A stretch of DNA of 64,000 nt from Streptomyces albus subsp. albus (lineage in GTDB: Bacteria; Actinomycetota; Actinomycetes; Streptomycetales; Streptomycetaceae). The DNA is taken from NCBI RefSeq assembly GCF_000719865.1, contig NZ_JOID01000008.1:434001-498000 (forward strand), given 5' to 3'. Shown piece by piece: positions 8,596 through 16,328 of this stretch (its first letter is position 1; every line of letters starts with the position of its first letter). The position numbers and the translations under genes were made by a program. Below the pieces are notes generated by a model that ran no database searches, was not told the DNA's origin, and saw only the letters and a list, made by a program, of their open reading frames with translations.

Positions 8596-9960
8596 ATGGC
8601 GGTGTGGGACGACCTGGTCGGCCAGGACCGGGTGACGGAGACGCTCACCGCGGCCGCCCGGGACGCGGACGCGTACGTCACGGCGGCGGAGGCCGCGGGC
8701 GCCGAGGAGCGCGCGGAGCACCGGTTCGGGACGGGCGGCCGCGACACCGCCGCGGCGACCGGGGCCGCGGCGGAGGCGAAAGCTGTCGCGGAAGCGGAAG
8801 CGGAAGCGGACGCGGACGCGCAGGCTCCGGCCCCGCACACCGAGCCCCCGGACGGCGACCGTTCGACCTCGCAGATGACCCACGCCTGGCTGTTCACCGG
8901 ACCGCCCGGTTCCGGCCGCTCCACCGCCGCCCGTGCCTTCGCCGCCGCCCTGCAGTGCGTCAGCCCCGACCGGGCGCTGGGCGCGGCCCCCGGCTGCGGC
9001 TTCTGCGACGGCTGTCACACCGCCCTCATCGGCACCCACGCCGACGTGGAGGTCGTCCGCACGGATCTGCTCTCCATCGGCGTCAAGGAGACCCGCGAGC
9101 TCGTACGGCGCGCGCAGCTCTCCCCGTCCGGCGGCCGCTGGCAGGTGATCGTCCTGGAGGACGCCGACCGGCTCACCGAGGGCTCGGGCAACGTCCTGCT
9201 GAAGGCCGTCGAGGAGCCCGCGCCCCGCACGGTCTGGCTGCTGTGCGCACCGTCGGTGGAGGACGTCCTCCCGACGATCCGCTCGCGCTGCCGTCATCTC
9301 ACCCTGCGCACCCCGCCGGTGGAGGCCGTCGCCGACCTGCTGATGCGGCGGGACGGCATCGAACCGGAGCTCGCCCACGCGGCGGCCCGCGCCACCCAGG
9401 GCCACATCGGCCGCGCCCGCAGGCTGGCCACCGACGAGCGGGCCCGGTCCCGCCGCGCCGCCGTGCTGAGGCTGCCGCTCCGCGTCGACGACATCGGGGG
9501 CTGTCTGAAGGCCGCCCAGGAGCTGGTGGACGCCGCCGCCGAGGACGCCAAGCAGGTCGCCGAGGAGGTCGACACCAAGGAGACCGAGGAGCTGCGCGCC
9601 GCGCTCGGCGCCGCGGCCGGGCCGGGCGGCCGGCTGCCGCGCGGCACGGCCGGGGTGATGAAGGACTTGGAGAAGCGGCAGAAGACCCGCGGCACCCGCA
9701 CCCAGCGCGACACCCTCGACCTCGCGCTGACCGACCTCACCGGCTTCTACCGCGATGTGCTCGCCCTGCAGTTCGGCTCCTCGGTGGCCATCGCCAATAC
9801 CGAGCAGCGCGACGCCCTGGAGCGGATAGCCCGCGGTTCGACGCCGGAACGGACGCTGCGCCGGATCGAGGCGATCCTTGCCTGCCGCCGCGCCCTGGAC
9901 CGCAATGTGGCCCCGCTGCTGGCCGTGGAGGCCATGACGCTGGCACTGCGCGCGGGCTGA
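8596..9960 (+). CDS. holB: DNA polymerase III delta' subunit
   Basis: Clamp-loader subunit that helps load the sliding clamp at replication forks. Of 454 residues, the N-terminus MAVWDDLVGQDRVTETL is typical. A degenerate Walker A GPPGSGRST sits at 102-110, and a zinc-binding cysteine set follows at Cys121, 134, 137 and 140 (CGFCDGC). VLEDADRLTEGSGNVLLKAVEEP and the sensor region IRSRCRHL come next. Between residues about 45 and 95 is a non-conserved Ala/Glu/Asp-rich insert that delays the ATPase core. The ATG at 8596 was chosen because GGAGAGGGG lies just upstream and homology begins there. Replication-gene neighbours (topA, tmk) fit. Confidence 0.93.
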   Translation: MAVWDDLVGQDRVTETLTAAARDADAYVTAAEAAGAEERAEHRFGTGGRDTAAATGAAAEAKAVAEAEAEADADAQAPAPHTEPPDGDRSTSQMTHAWLFTGPPGSGRSTAARAFAAALQCVSPDRALGAAPGCGFCDGCHTALIGTHADVEVVRTDLLSIGVKETRELVRRAQLSPSGGRWQVIVLEDADRLTEGSGNVLLKAVEEPAPRTVWLLCAPSVEDVLPTIRSRCRHLTLRTPPVEAVADLLMRRDGIEPELAHAAARATQGHIGRARRLATDERARSRRAAVLRLPLRVDDIGGCLKAAQELVDAAAEDAKQVAEEVDTKETEELRAALGAAAGPGGRLPRGTAGVMKDLEKRQKTRGTRTQRDTLDLALTDLTGFYRDVLALQFGSSVAIANTEQRDALERIARGSTPERTLRRIEAILACRRALDRNVAPLLAVEAMTLALRAG

Positions 9961-10573
9961 CGCGGGCGCCCGCCTGCTCGGGCTCAGCGCCAGCTCGGGC
10001 GGTCTGTCGGCCTCGGCGTCCGGGTGCCCCAGGTGACCGCCTGAGCCCGGCCCTTGCCTGAGCCGGGGTCTCCGCGTGCTCGGGGCGTCCCGCATGGCCA
10101 GAGCGCCTGCGTGCCCGCGCGTCCCAGGCGTCAGCGTGCTCGCGCGCCACCTGCCCGGGTATCCCGGTGCTTCCAGGGGCTCGATCGGCACGGCCGTTCA
10201 GCGTCTCTCGCCCCCCGTCCGCCGTTCTCCTGCCCGCCGCTCACAGCCCCGCTGGCCCGCCGGTCCGGCGTCCCTCTGTCCGGCCACGCCCGCGCTCGCT
10301 CACTCGTACGGGCCCCATAGGCCGCGTCCCCGAGGGCCCTTACGGTTACGCTCCGGACAGAAGCCGCACATGGTCGCGCGCCGCCGGGGCGGTTCCCGGG
10401 CACCCGGTGGCACCACCCGCGCCGCGCGTGCCGCCCCGGTGGCGGCTCCGCGCCGCACGCGCGCCCCGCGCCCGCGCGCCGGCCGCTGTACGCCTTGCGC
10501 GCCGTACGCCGAGTAAGCGCCGCACACCGAGCAAGCGCCGCACACCGAGAACGCGCCGACCCGAGGGGTACCG
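9961..10573. other. 613-bp stretch without a credible gene
   Basis: Lies between holB and the hydrolase gene. Frames open on both strands have only low-complexity Arg/Ala/Pro translations. The single structured element is a set of 18-bp repeats at its 3' end, listed separately. A promoter for the hydrolase is expected here, but I cannot place it. Confidence 0.6.
10501..10554. repeat. three tandem 18-bp repeats upstream of hydrolase gene
   Basis: Three head-to-tail units of about GCCGCACACCGAGCAAGC at 10501-10518, 10519-10536 and 10537-10554; units two and three differ at few positions. They end 19 bases before the ATG of the hydrolase, just ahead of its ribosome binding site, and so could lie in its leader or promoter. 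Confidence 0.75.
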
Positions 10574-12169
10574 ATGGACACCAGCCGCCGACCGCTCCGG
10601 ACCGCCGGTGCCCTCGCCGTGTCCGCCGTCCTGCTGCTCTCCGGCTGCTCCTCCGGCGCGGACACGGACATCTCGGCCTCCGGCCCCGGCGGTCCCGGCG
10701 GCCCCGGGCGCATGGCCGGCACCAGCGAGGTGCTGAAGCCGCTGCCCGCCGCGGTCCCCCCGGCCCTCAAGCCGTACTACGAGCAGAAGCTGCGCTGGCG
10801 GTCCTGCGGTGCCGCCGGCTTCCAGTGCGCCACCCTCAAGGCGCCCCTGGACTACGACAAGCCGGGCGAGGGCCGGGACGTCCGGCTCGCCGTGTCGCGC
10901 AAGAAGGCGAGCGGCCCGGGGAAGCGCCTCGGCTCGCTGCTCGTCAACCCGGGCGGGCCGGGCGGCTCGGCGGTCGGCTATCTGCAGGCGTACGCGGCCG
11001 TCGGCTACCCGGAGCCGGTGCGGGCCCGCTACGACATGGTGGCCGTCGACCCGCGCGGGGTGGCGCGCAGCGAGCCGGTGAAGTGCCTCACCGACCGGGC
11101 GATGGACGCCTACACCCAGGTCGACATCACCCCGGACAGCGAGCGGGAGACGGACGCGCTCGTCACCTCGTACAAGAAGTTCGCCGAGGGCTGCGAGCGG
11201 CACACCGGCGAGGTGCTCGGCCACGTCTCGACCACCGAGTCCGCCCGCGACATGGATCTGCTCCGGGAGGCGCTCGGCGACGAGAAGCTGACCTACGTCG
11301 GCGCCTCGTACGGCACCTTCCTGGGCGCGACGTACGCCGGGCTCTACCCGGACCGCGTCGGGCGGATGGTCTTCGACGGCGCGATGGACCCCTCCCTGCC
11401 GTCCGTGCAGATGAACCGCGACCAGACCGCCGGCTTCGCCACCGCCTTCACCGCCTTCGCCGAGGACTGCGTGCGCGGCGACGACTGCCCGCTCGGCGAC
11501 AGGGGCGTCGACGACGCGCGCAAGCGCCTCCGGGCGTTCTTCGAGCAGCTCGACGCCCGCCCGATCCCCGCGGGGGACGGCCGGAAGCTGGGCGAGTCGC
11601 TGGCCACCACGGGTGTGATCGCCGCGATGTACGACCAGGGGGCGTGGCCCCGGCTCCGCATGGCCCTGCAGTCCGCGATGGAGGGCCGCGGCGACGCCCT
11701 CCTGCAGCTCGCGGACCTCTACTACGAGCGGGACGAGGACGGCTCGTACGAGAACCTGATGTACGCGAACCCGGCCGTCAACTGCCTGGATCTCCCGGCC
11801 TCCTTCACGAGCCCGGAGGAGGTGCGGAAGCACATGGCGTCGTTCCGGAAGGCTTCCCCGGTCTTCGGCGAGGGGCTGGCGTGGTCGGCGCTGAACTGCG
11901 CGTACTGGCCGGTGGAGCCGACAGGCAAGCCGAAGCGCATCGAGGCCGAGGGCGCCGCGCCGATCGTGGTCGTCGGCACCACCCGCGACCCGGCGACCCC
12001 GTACGTCTGGTCCCGCGGCCTGGCCGGCCAGCTCTCCTCCGGCACCCTGCTGACCTACGACGGCGACGGCCACACGGCGTACGGGCGGGGCAGCGGCTGC
12101 GTGGACCAGGCGGTCAACACCTACCTGCTGCGGGGCAAGGCCCCGGCGGACGGCACGAAGTGCACGTGA
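10574..12169 (+). CDS. lipid-anchored alpha/beta hydrolase (TAP/S33 peptidase family)
   Basis: 531-residue exported hydrolase of the tripeptidyl-aminopeptidase-like group, which in Streptomyces remove N-terminal peptides outside the cell. A signal peptide ends in the lipobox LLSGC with Cys25, so it is predicted to be a membrane-anchored lipoprotein. The alpha/beta fold core has NPGGPGGS as oxyanion region and GASYG with nucleophile Ser245. Candidate Asp472 lies in TTRDPATPY and His500 in GDGHTAYGRG, completing the triad in a TAP-like C-terminal domain. ATG with GAGGGG upstream. The precise substrate (tri-, di- or single amino acid release) cannot be judged from sequence. Confidence 0.9.
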   Translation: MDTSRRPLRTAGALAVSAVLLLSGCSSGADTDISASGPGGPGGPGRMAGTSEVLKPLPAAVPPALKPYYEQKLRWRSCGAAGFQCATLKAPLDYDKPGEGRDVRLAVSRKKASGPGKRLGSLLVNPGGPGGSAVGYLQAYAAVGYPEPVRARYDMVAVDPRGVARSEPVKCLTDRAMDAYTQVDITPDSERETDALVTSYKKFAEGCERHTGEVLGHVSTTESARDMDLLREALGDEKLTYVGASYGTFLGATYAGLYPDRVGRMVFDGAMDPSLPSVQMNRDQTAGFATAFTAFAEDCVRGDDCPLGDRGVDDARKRLRAFFEQLDARPIPAGDGRKLGESLATTGVIAAMYDQGAWPRLRMALQSAMEGRGDALLQLADLYYERDEDGSYENLMYANPAVNCLDLPASFTSPEEVRKHMASFRKASPVFGEGLAWSALNCAYWPVEPTGKPKRIEAEGAAPIVVVGTTRDPATPYVWSRGLAGQLSSGTLLTYDGDGHTAYGRGSGCVDQAVNTYLLRGKAPADGTKCT

Positions 12170-12227
12170 GGCCGGCCGGCCCGACCAGCCGGCCGTAACC
12201 CGGTACGGGGCACCCTCCCGCACTGTG

Positions 12228-12233
12228 TAGACT
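12228..12233 (+). promoter_or_regulatory. candidate -10 element of the tRNA-Thr gene
   Basis: TAGACT lies 57 bp upstream of the tRNA, a typical Streptomyces principal-sigma -10 sequence. No good -35 box is seen at the expected distance (ACGGGG). Confidence 0.35.
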
Positions 12234-12289
12234 TGGCGCTGTTGCCGACACCCGCCGTGTGCCGCGAGGCCGGGTCGTCGCCGCAGCTC

Positions 12290-12363
12290 GCCGCCTTAGC
12301 TCAGATGGCCAGAGCAACGCACTCGTAATGCGTAGGTCTCGGGTTCGAATCCCGAAGGCGGCT
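12290..12363 (+). tRNA. tRNA-Thr (anticodon CGU)
   Basis: A full cloverleaf can be drawn. The acceptor stem GCCGCCT pairs perfectly with AGGCGGC. The anticodon stem ACGCA/TGCGT encloses the loop CTCGTAA with anticodon CGT (reads ACG, threonine). The T arm is TCGGG-TTCGAAT-CCCGA. The discriminator is T at 12363, and CCA is encoded at 12364-12366. A rho-independent terminator follows directly. Confidence 0.97.
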
Positions 12364-12370
12364 CCACGGA

Positions 12371-12408
12371 AGCCCGGGTCACTGTCACAGACATGACCTG
12401 GGCTTTTT
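12371..12408 (+). terminator. rho-independent terminator of tRNA-Thr
   Basis: An 11-bp stem (AGCCCGGGTCA, 12371-12381, with TGACCTGGGCT, 12394-12404, one G-T wobble) with a 12-base loop and a following run of five T residues. It is the most canonical terminator in the window. Confidence 0.9.
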
Positions 12409-12493
12409 CGTGCCCGGAGCTGCAGAGCGGTTCTCCGCAACTCCCCGCGCCCGTTTGCCGGGTGATCGAGTTCCCCTCTCCGCCTCCCCCGGT

Positions 12494-12561
12494 CCGTCTC
12501 CCTCACCGGCCCGTCTCCCTCACCGGCCCGTCTCCCTCACCGGCCCGTCTCCCTCACCGGC
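12494..12561. repeat. four perfect tandem 17-bp repeats
   Basis: Four identical copies of CCGTCTCCCTCACCGGC. The repeat array covers the stop codon and the last codons of the minus-strand TetR gene, so the protein's terminal VRETGR is repeat-encoded. 17 is not a multiple of 3, so changes in copy number would move the stop. Confidence 0.95.
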
Positions 12562-13112
12562 GCGTCGCGTCGGCGAAGGCCGTCGAGGATGACGTTCATC
12601 AGAGGGCGTGCTCGTGCATCCCATGCGGCCCGGTCCAGTCGGCCGAGGCAGGCGATGAGCTGGAGGACCCCGTGGGCGTCCACGTCCGTGCGGAGGGAAC
12701 CCGCCGCTTTCCCGGCGTCCAGCAGGACAGCGAGAGCGTCTTCGATGGGGTTGTGGCTGTGGGCGACCAGGGCCTGCCATGCCGCCGGTTCCAGCGCTGC
12801 CAGCACGCCGTGCTTGATCTCGGCGTAGTCGATCACTCGGTCGAGCCAGTGGCGCAGGGCTTCCACGGGCTCGTGCTCCGCCAGCAGGGCGGGGGCGGCG
12901 GTCACGAGTTCTTCGACGTCGCGCCGGTAGACCTCGGCGAGGAGCGCTTCTCGGTTCGGGAAGTTCCGGTAGAGCGTTCCCTGTCCCACGCCCGCGCGCT
13001 TGGCGATCTCGTTGAGGTGCACCTGGTCGGACTCGGCGAGGGCTGCGCGGGCGGCCTCCACGATGCGGGTCCGGTTCTGCACCGCGTCCGGACGGCGTGC
13101 CGACGCGCTCAT
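12537..13112 (-). CDS. TetR family transcriptional regulator
   Basis: 191-residue repressor-type protein. The N-terminal helix-turn-helix (about residues 10-55) reads RTRIVEAARAALAES, then IAKRAGVGQGTLYRNFPNREAL, the classic TetR recognition helix. It is followed by an all-helical ligand-binding domain. The ATG at 13112 starts MSASARRPD. It is transcribed away from an SDR gene, and the intergenic region carries two matched palindromes, so it very probably represses itself and the SDR gene and responds to a small lipophilic ligand, perhaps the SDR substrate. The C-terminus is formed by a 17-bp repeat array. Confidence 0.92.
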   Translation of the reverse strand: MSASARRPDAVQNRTRIVEAARAALAESDQVHLNEIAKRAGVGQGTLYRNFPNREALLAEVYRRDVEELVTAAPALLAEHEPVEALRHWLDRVIDYAEIKHGVLAALEPAAWQALVAHSHNPIEDALAVLLDAGKAAGSLRTDVDAHGVLQLIACLGRLDRAAWDARARPLMNVILDGLRRRDAPVRETGR

Positions 13113-13138
13113 GGGGTTCTCCTGATGGTCCGCCTCAC

Positions 13139-13190
13139 AAGTGGACACGTGTCCGGTACGGTGGGGGTCGTAGCGGACACGTGTCCACTT
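13139..13190. promoter_or_regulatory. double palindromic operator for the TetR/SDR pair
   Basis: GGACACGTGTCC occurs twice, at 13143-13154 and 13175-13186, with centres 32 bp apart (about three helical turns). Flanking bases extend each into a 16-mer (AAGTGGACACGTGTCC and its exact reverse complement), so the whole block is itself a dyad. It lies between the divergent starts, 26 bp from the tetR ATG and 16 bp from the SDR ATG, as expected for a TetR operator blocking both promoters. Confidence 0.88.
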
Positions 13191-13206
13191 TAGCTTGGAG
13201 GCAGCG

Positions 13207-13947
13207 ATGCTCCCTCTCCACGGCAAGACCGTCGCCATCACCGGAGCCAGTGGCGGCATCGGTGAAGCCACGGCCCGTCTGCTCGCCCGGCGCGGCGCCG
13301 CGGTCGTCCTCGCGGCGCGCCGCCGCGAGCGCATCGACGCCATAGCGGAGGACATCCGGGAGGAGGGAGGTCGTGCCGCCGCCTGCGTCGTCGATGTCAC
13401 GGAGGCGGACGATCTGCGGCGCCTGGTCTCCACCACCGTCGACCGGTACAGCCGGATCGACGTCCTGGTGAACAACGCCGGTATCGCCCCGATCGGCCCG
13501 CTGGCCGACCTCGACACCGACAACTGGTCGGCCATGATCGACGTCAACCTCCGCGGCATGCTCAACGGCGTCGCCGCCGCGCTGCCCGTCTTCCGCGAGC
13601 AGGGGGCGGGCCACCTGGTCAGCATCGTCTCCGTGGCCGGTCTCTCGGTGTCCCCCTCGATGGCCGTCTACGCCGCGACCAAGAACGCGGTGCGCACCGT
13701 CCACGAAGGGCTGCGCGCGGAGTCCACCGACGGGGTGGTGCGCACGACGGCCATCTCGCCGGGGTACGTCCGCACCGATCTCGCCGACTCCATGGCGGAC
13801 CCGGACATCCGCGAGCAGACGCGCAGGACCATGGACGCGATGGGCATCCCGCCGGACGCGGTCGCCCGCGCGGTGGCCTTCGCCGTCGAGCAGCCCGGTG
13901 ACGTCGAGATCGGCGAGATCAACGTTCGTCCCACCGTCCAGGCATGA
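13207..13947 (+). CDS. short-chain dehydrogenase/reductase (SDR)
   Basis: 246-residue classical SDR oxidoreductase. It has the cofactor motif TGASGGIGEAT near the N-terminus, an ARRRER stretch suggesting NADPH preference, NNAGIAP, a catalytic serine in SIVSVAGLS, and the YAATKNAV motif carrying the Tyr/Lys pair. SPGYVRTDL follows. Substrate not inferable. I prefer ATG 13207, preceded by GGAGG five bases upstream, over an in-frame TTG 12 bases earlier. It is controlled by the double operator shared with the divergent TetR gene. Confidence 0.92.
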   Translation: MLPLHGKTVAITGASGGIGEATARLLARRGAAVVLAARRRERIDAIAEDIREEGGRAAACVVDVTEADDLRRLVSTTVDRYSRIDVLVNNAGIAPIGPLADLDTDNWSAMIDVNLRGMLNGVAAALPVFREQGAGHLVSIVSVAGLSVSPSMAVYAATKNAVRTVHEGLRAESTDGVVRTTAISPGYVRTDLADSMADPDIREQTRRTMDAMGIPPDAVARAVAFAVEQPGDVEIGEINVRPTVQA

Positions 13948-13950
13948 GCC

Positions 13951-14016
13951 TGCTTCGGGAGCGGCGGATAACCGGGTTCCGGCCAGGTCGGCTTCGCTGA
14001 AGCGGATGCGGAGCAT
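13951..14016 (-). pseudogene. 5' remnant of a DUF5937/ArsR-like regulator gene
   Basis: A minus-strand ATG at 14016-14014 is preceded by AGGGGGA and encodes MLRIRFSEADLAGTRLSAAP. This resembles the N-terminus of the actinobacterial ArsR-like regulators with a DUF5937 domain (usually MLRIHF…DLARTRVA). The similarity stops after about 22 residues, where the sequence meets the end of the SDR gene. It looks like the beginning of a gene whose body was deleted. The assignment rests on a short motif and the ribosome binding site. Confidence 0.4.
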
Positions 14017-14173
14017 TTCGTTCCCCCTGATGAGCTCGGCCTTTGCGGTCAGCCGCAACGGCGTGGCCCGGCGTCACTGTCTGCGCCATGGTGGAAAGCA
14101 CATCAAGCCGCCTGATGCGCATGATGACCGATTGGGCTCGCATGGGCATCAGTAAACCTGGAGGGAAGATCAG

Positions 14174-14635
14174 TTGAAGAAGGCGACGAAGCTGTTATCC
14201 GCCGTCGCGGCGGGGGTAATTCTGCCGCTGGGCGGTCTGGCAGGTACGGCTGCGGCCGGTTCGGTGAGTGATCAGGGGAAGAGCAGTGCATACGTCTCGA
14301 CGGCGGCACCCGTCAGTGTGGACGCCGCCGCGGCGCCGGCCGGGTGCACGTCGACAAATGTCTGCTTCTGGGACGGGTACAACTACTCGGACGGTCCCGG
14401 AAAACTGTCCGGGTGGAACTCGAACTGGTCTGTTTTCAAGACCAGTAGGTGTTCGGACGGCGACTGGGAAAACTGTGCCTCTTCGGTCTACAACAACGGG
14501 ACGAGTTGCAGTGCCGTTCTGTGGACTGGTCGGAGCTACAGCGGGTCCCGCCTCACTCTCGGAAGGGGTTCGGGCCAGACGCGCCTGAGCTCCACGATGA
14601 ACAACGCGATATCGTCCAACAGTTGGTCTTGCTGA
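14174..14635 (+). CDS. secreted peptidase inhibitor family I36-type protein
   Basis: 153-residue secreted protein. A signal peptide (MKKATKLLSAVAAGVILPLGG…GTAAAG) precedes a short linker and a beta/gamma-crystallin-like domain with CTSTNVCFWDGYNYSDGPGK, CASSVYNNGTSC, and the terminal NNAISSNSWSC. The six domain cysteines suggest disulfides. Members related to the Streptomyces metalloproteinase inhibitor SMPI inhibit secreted proteases. The TTG start at 14174 has GGAGGGA seven bases upstream. Codon 8 (14195-14197) is TTA, the rare bldA-dependent leucine codon, which implies translation late in development. A hairpin follows the gene. A second, frameshifted copy lies about 1.6 kb downstream. 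Confidence 0.85.
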   Translation: MKKATKLLSAVAAGVILPLGGLAGTAAAGSVSDQGKSSAYVSTAAPVSVDAAAAPAGCTSTNVCFWDGYNYSDGPGKLSGWNSNWSVFKTSRCSDGDWENCASSVYNNGTSCSAVLWTGRSYSGSRLTLGRGSGQTRLSSTMNNAISSNSWSC

Positions 14636-14652
14636 CCGGGTGGATCGCGACT

Positions 14653-14690
14653 GGCTGGTGTCCGGGAACGCTGATCCTCGGACACCAGCC
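14653..14690 (+). terminator. terminator hairpin after the I36-type gene
   Basis: A perfect 12-bp stem (GGCTGGTGTCCG at 14653-14664 with CGGACACCAGCC at 14679-14690) and a 14-base loop, 17 bases after the stop codon. No clear T run. Confidence 0.8.
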
Positions 14691-14737
14691 GTACGCACCT
14701 GCATGCTGGACCCAACTATTCACTGAGGGGTGTTCAG

Positions 14738-15709
14738 ATGGCGCGCGTCCGGAGACCTGGTGGTGGCGGTCTGCTCCCCTGCGTGCTGGCGGGATGCCTT
14801 GTCCTCGCGGCGTGTGGGGTGTCCGAACCGGGTGCTGCGGAGGGGGAAGGGAGGGCTTCCGGACTCTCCGGCGCAGAGTTGGATCTGCTCACCCGGTCCG
14901 GATCCTACATACGGAGTGAGCGCGCCATCTTTCGAGCGGAATCAGAACTCATCGCGGCGTGCATGAGGGGCAAGGGATTCCCGTACAGAATGGAGGATCC
15001 CGGTCCGGCACCCGAGTCGTACGAGGGTCAACTGCTCGGCCTGGACGAGCGGCGCGAACGCGGGTACGGGCTCTACGCGCAGCACCTCAGTGCTCCCGGG
15101 ACCGGGGAAGCGGAGGAGGGCGGCCTCCATTCCTCTGGCCTGACGAATGACGCATATGTTGCCCAGTTGCCCGAAGCGGAAGCGGCGGAATATCTGCACG
15201 CACTGCGCGGCAGTGCTTCCGACCGTCGCGAAATGCGGCTTCCGGACGGGCGGACGATCACCTTCTCGGGGAAAGGGTGCGAGGCGGAGAGCCGCGAGAA
15301 GCTGTTTGGAAGCATGGACGACTGGGCGGCCGCGGAACATGTCCCGCAGGCCCTTGACAATTCGCTCACGGACCGCGTGTCAGCAGACCCGGAGTACGCC
15401 TCCGCCATGCGGAACTGGAGAGAGTGCATGGATGGAAAGGGGTACTCCTACGAGGACCCCGACCACGCTTACCGGAAACTCGAGAGCGAGTACGGCGAGC
15501 GCGGCGCGAGCCAGGAGATGCGGCAGCGGGAGATCGACGTGGCGACGGCTGACGGAACCTGTGCCCAGAAAATCCGCATCCCGGCCACCGTTCTGTCGCT
15601 CAGAAAGCAGCACGCGGAATCCTTGCCTGCCGCCGACAAGCGCGGCCTCCGGCAACTCGCCCGGGTGTGGGCATCCGCGTCCGCGCAAGCACGGAAATTG
15701 ACCGAGTGA
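14738..15709 (+). CDS. predicted lipoprotein, function unknown
   Basis: 323 residues. The N-terminus is Arg/Gly-rich then hydrophobic and ends in the lipobox LVLAAC with Cys26, so lipid anchoring to the outer membrane face is predicted. The mature part is charged and mostly helical. Two related cysteine motifs, AACMRGKGFPY (near residue 75) and RECMDGKGYSY (near 230), suggest an internal duplication with paired cysteines. I do not recognise a named family. ATG 14738 is preceded by GAGGGG. It sits between the two copies of the I36-type inhibitor gene on the same strand, so it may share their developmental timing, but it contains no TTA codon. Confidence 0.75.
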   Translation: MARVRRPGGGGLLPCVLAGCLVLAACGVSEPGAAEGEGRASGLSGAELDLLTRSGSYIRSERAIFRAESELIAACMRGKGFPYRMEDPGPAPESYEGQLLGLDERRERGYGLYAQHLSAPGTGEAEEGGLHSSGLTNDAYVAQLPEAEAAEYLHALRGSASDRREMRLPDGRTITFSGKGCEAESREKLFGSMDDWAAAEHVPQALDNSLTDRVSADPEYASAMRNWRECMDGKGYSYEDPDHAYRKLESEYGERGASQEMRQREIDVATADGTCAQKIRIPATVLSLRKQHAESLPAADKRGLRQLARVWASASAQARKLTE

Positions 15710-15774
15710 ACACGGGGGCGCGGAACCAGATGATGTCCCTGCGTTCATGCGAAGCCCGAGTTGAAGGACGGTTG

Positions 15775-16175
15775 ATGAAGACGACGAAATCCTTAGGCGC
15801 CGTAGCGGCGGGTGTGCTCCTGTCGCTGGCAGGGCTGGCCGGGACACCCGCGGACGCTGCGGAATCTGCCGTGGAAGAAAAGTGCTCATCAGGGCATCTC
15901 TGTTTCTGGGCGGGGCCCAATTACACGGGTGAGCTGGTGAAGATAGCGGAACCGATCTCAGTCTCGGACTGGTCTGCCCTGCCCGCTTCCTGTCCGGCCG
16001 GGAACTGGTCGACATGCGTGTATTCGGTTTACAACAACGGGACGAGGTGCAAGGCCGTTCTGTGGACCGGTCGGAGCTACACCGGGTCCCGGCTCACTCT
16101 CGGACGGGGTTCGGGCCAGACGCGCCTGAGTTCCACGATGAACAACGCGATCTCGTCCACAGTTGGGCCTGCTGA
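15775..16175 (+). pseudogene. second I36-type inhibitor gene, frameshifted near its end
   Basis: Paralogue of the gene at 14174: signal peptide MKTTKSLGAVAAGVLLSLAG, CSSGHLCFWAGPNYTGE, and a C-terminal half almost identical at DNA level to the first copy (compare 14520-14620 with 16060-16160). Near 16159 one A is missing relative to the first copy (TCCAACAG became TCCACAG). Without this loss the protein would end NNAISSNSWAC at the TGA 16173-16175. With it the frame runs on to 17208, across the antisense strand of the ABC permease gene, and the last conserved cysteine is lost. Codon 7 (15793-15795) is TTA, as in the first copy. It is either a decaying gene or a sequencing slip. Confidence 0.7.
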
Positions 16176-16284
16176 CCGGGCGGATCGCCGTCAGGGGGCC
16201 GGGCGCGTCCCTGGCTCGGGCAACCTCATCCTCACGCTCGACGGGAAACCGGCCGGGATGGCCAGCGGTGTCCCGAGTCTCCTC

Positions 16285-16326
16285 GCCCGCCGCCCGCCGC
16301 CCGCCGCCCGCCGCCCGCCGCCCGCC
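16285..16326. repeat. six tandem 7-bp repeats (GCCCGCC)
   Basis: Six perfect copies of GCCCGCC ending two bases before the minus-strand permease stop codon (16329-16331). Short, high-GC microsatellite-like array between two genes; a polymerase-slippage product is the simplest explanation. Confidence 0.9.
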
Positions 16327-16328
16327 GC

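Noticed and set aside
16285..16326. CRISPR-like short repeat array
   Set aside because: Seven-base head-to-tail repeats without spacers; simple microsatellite.
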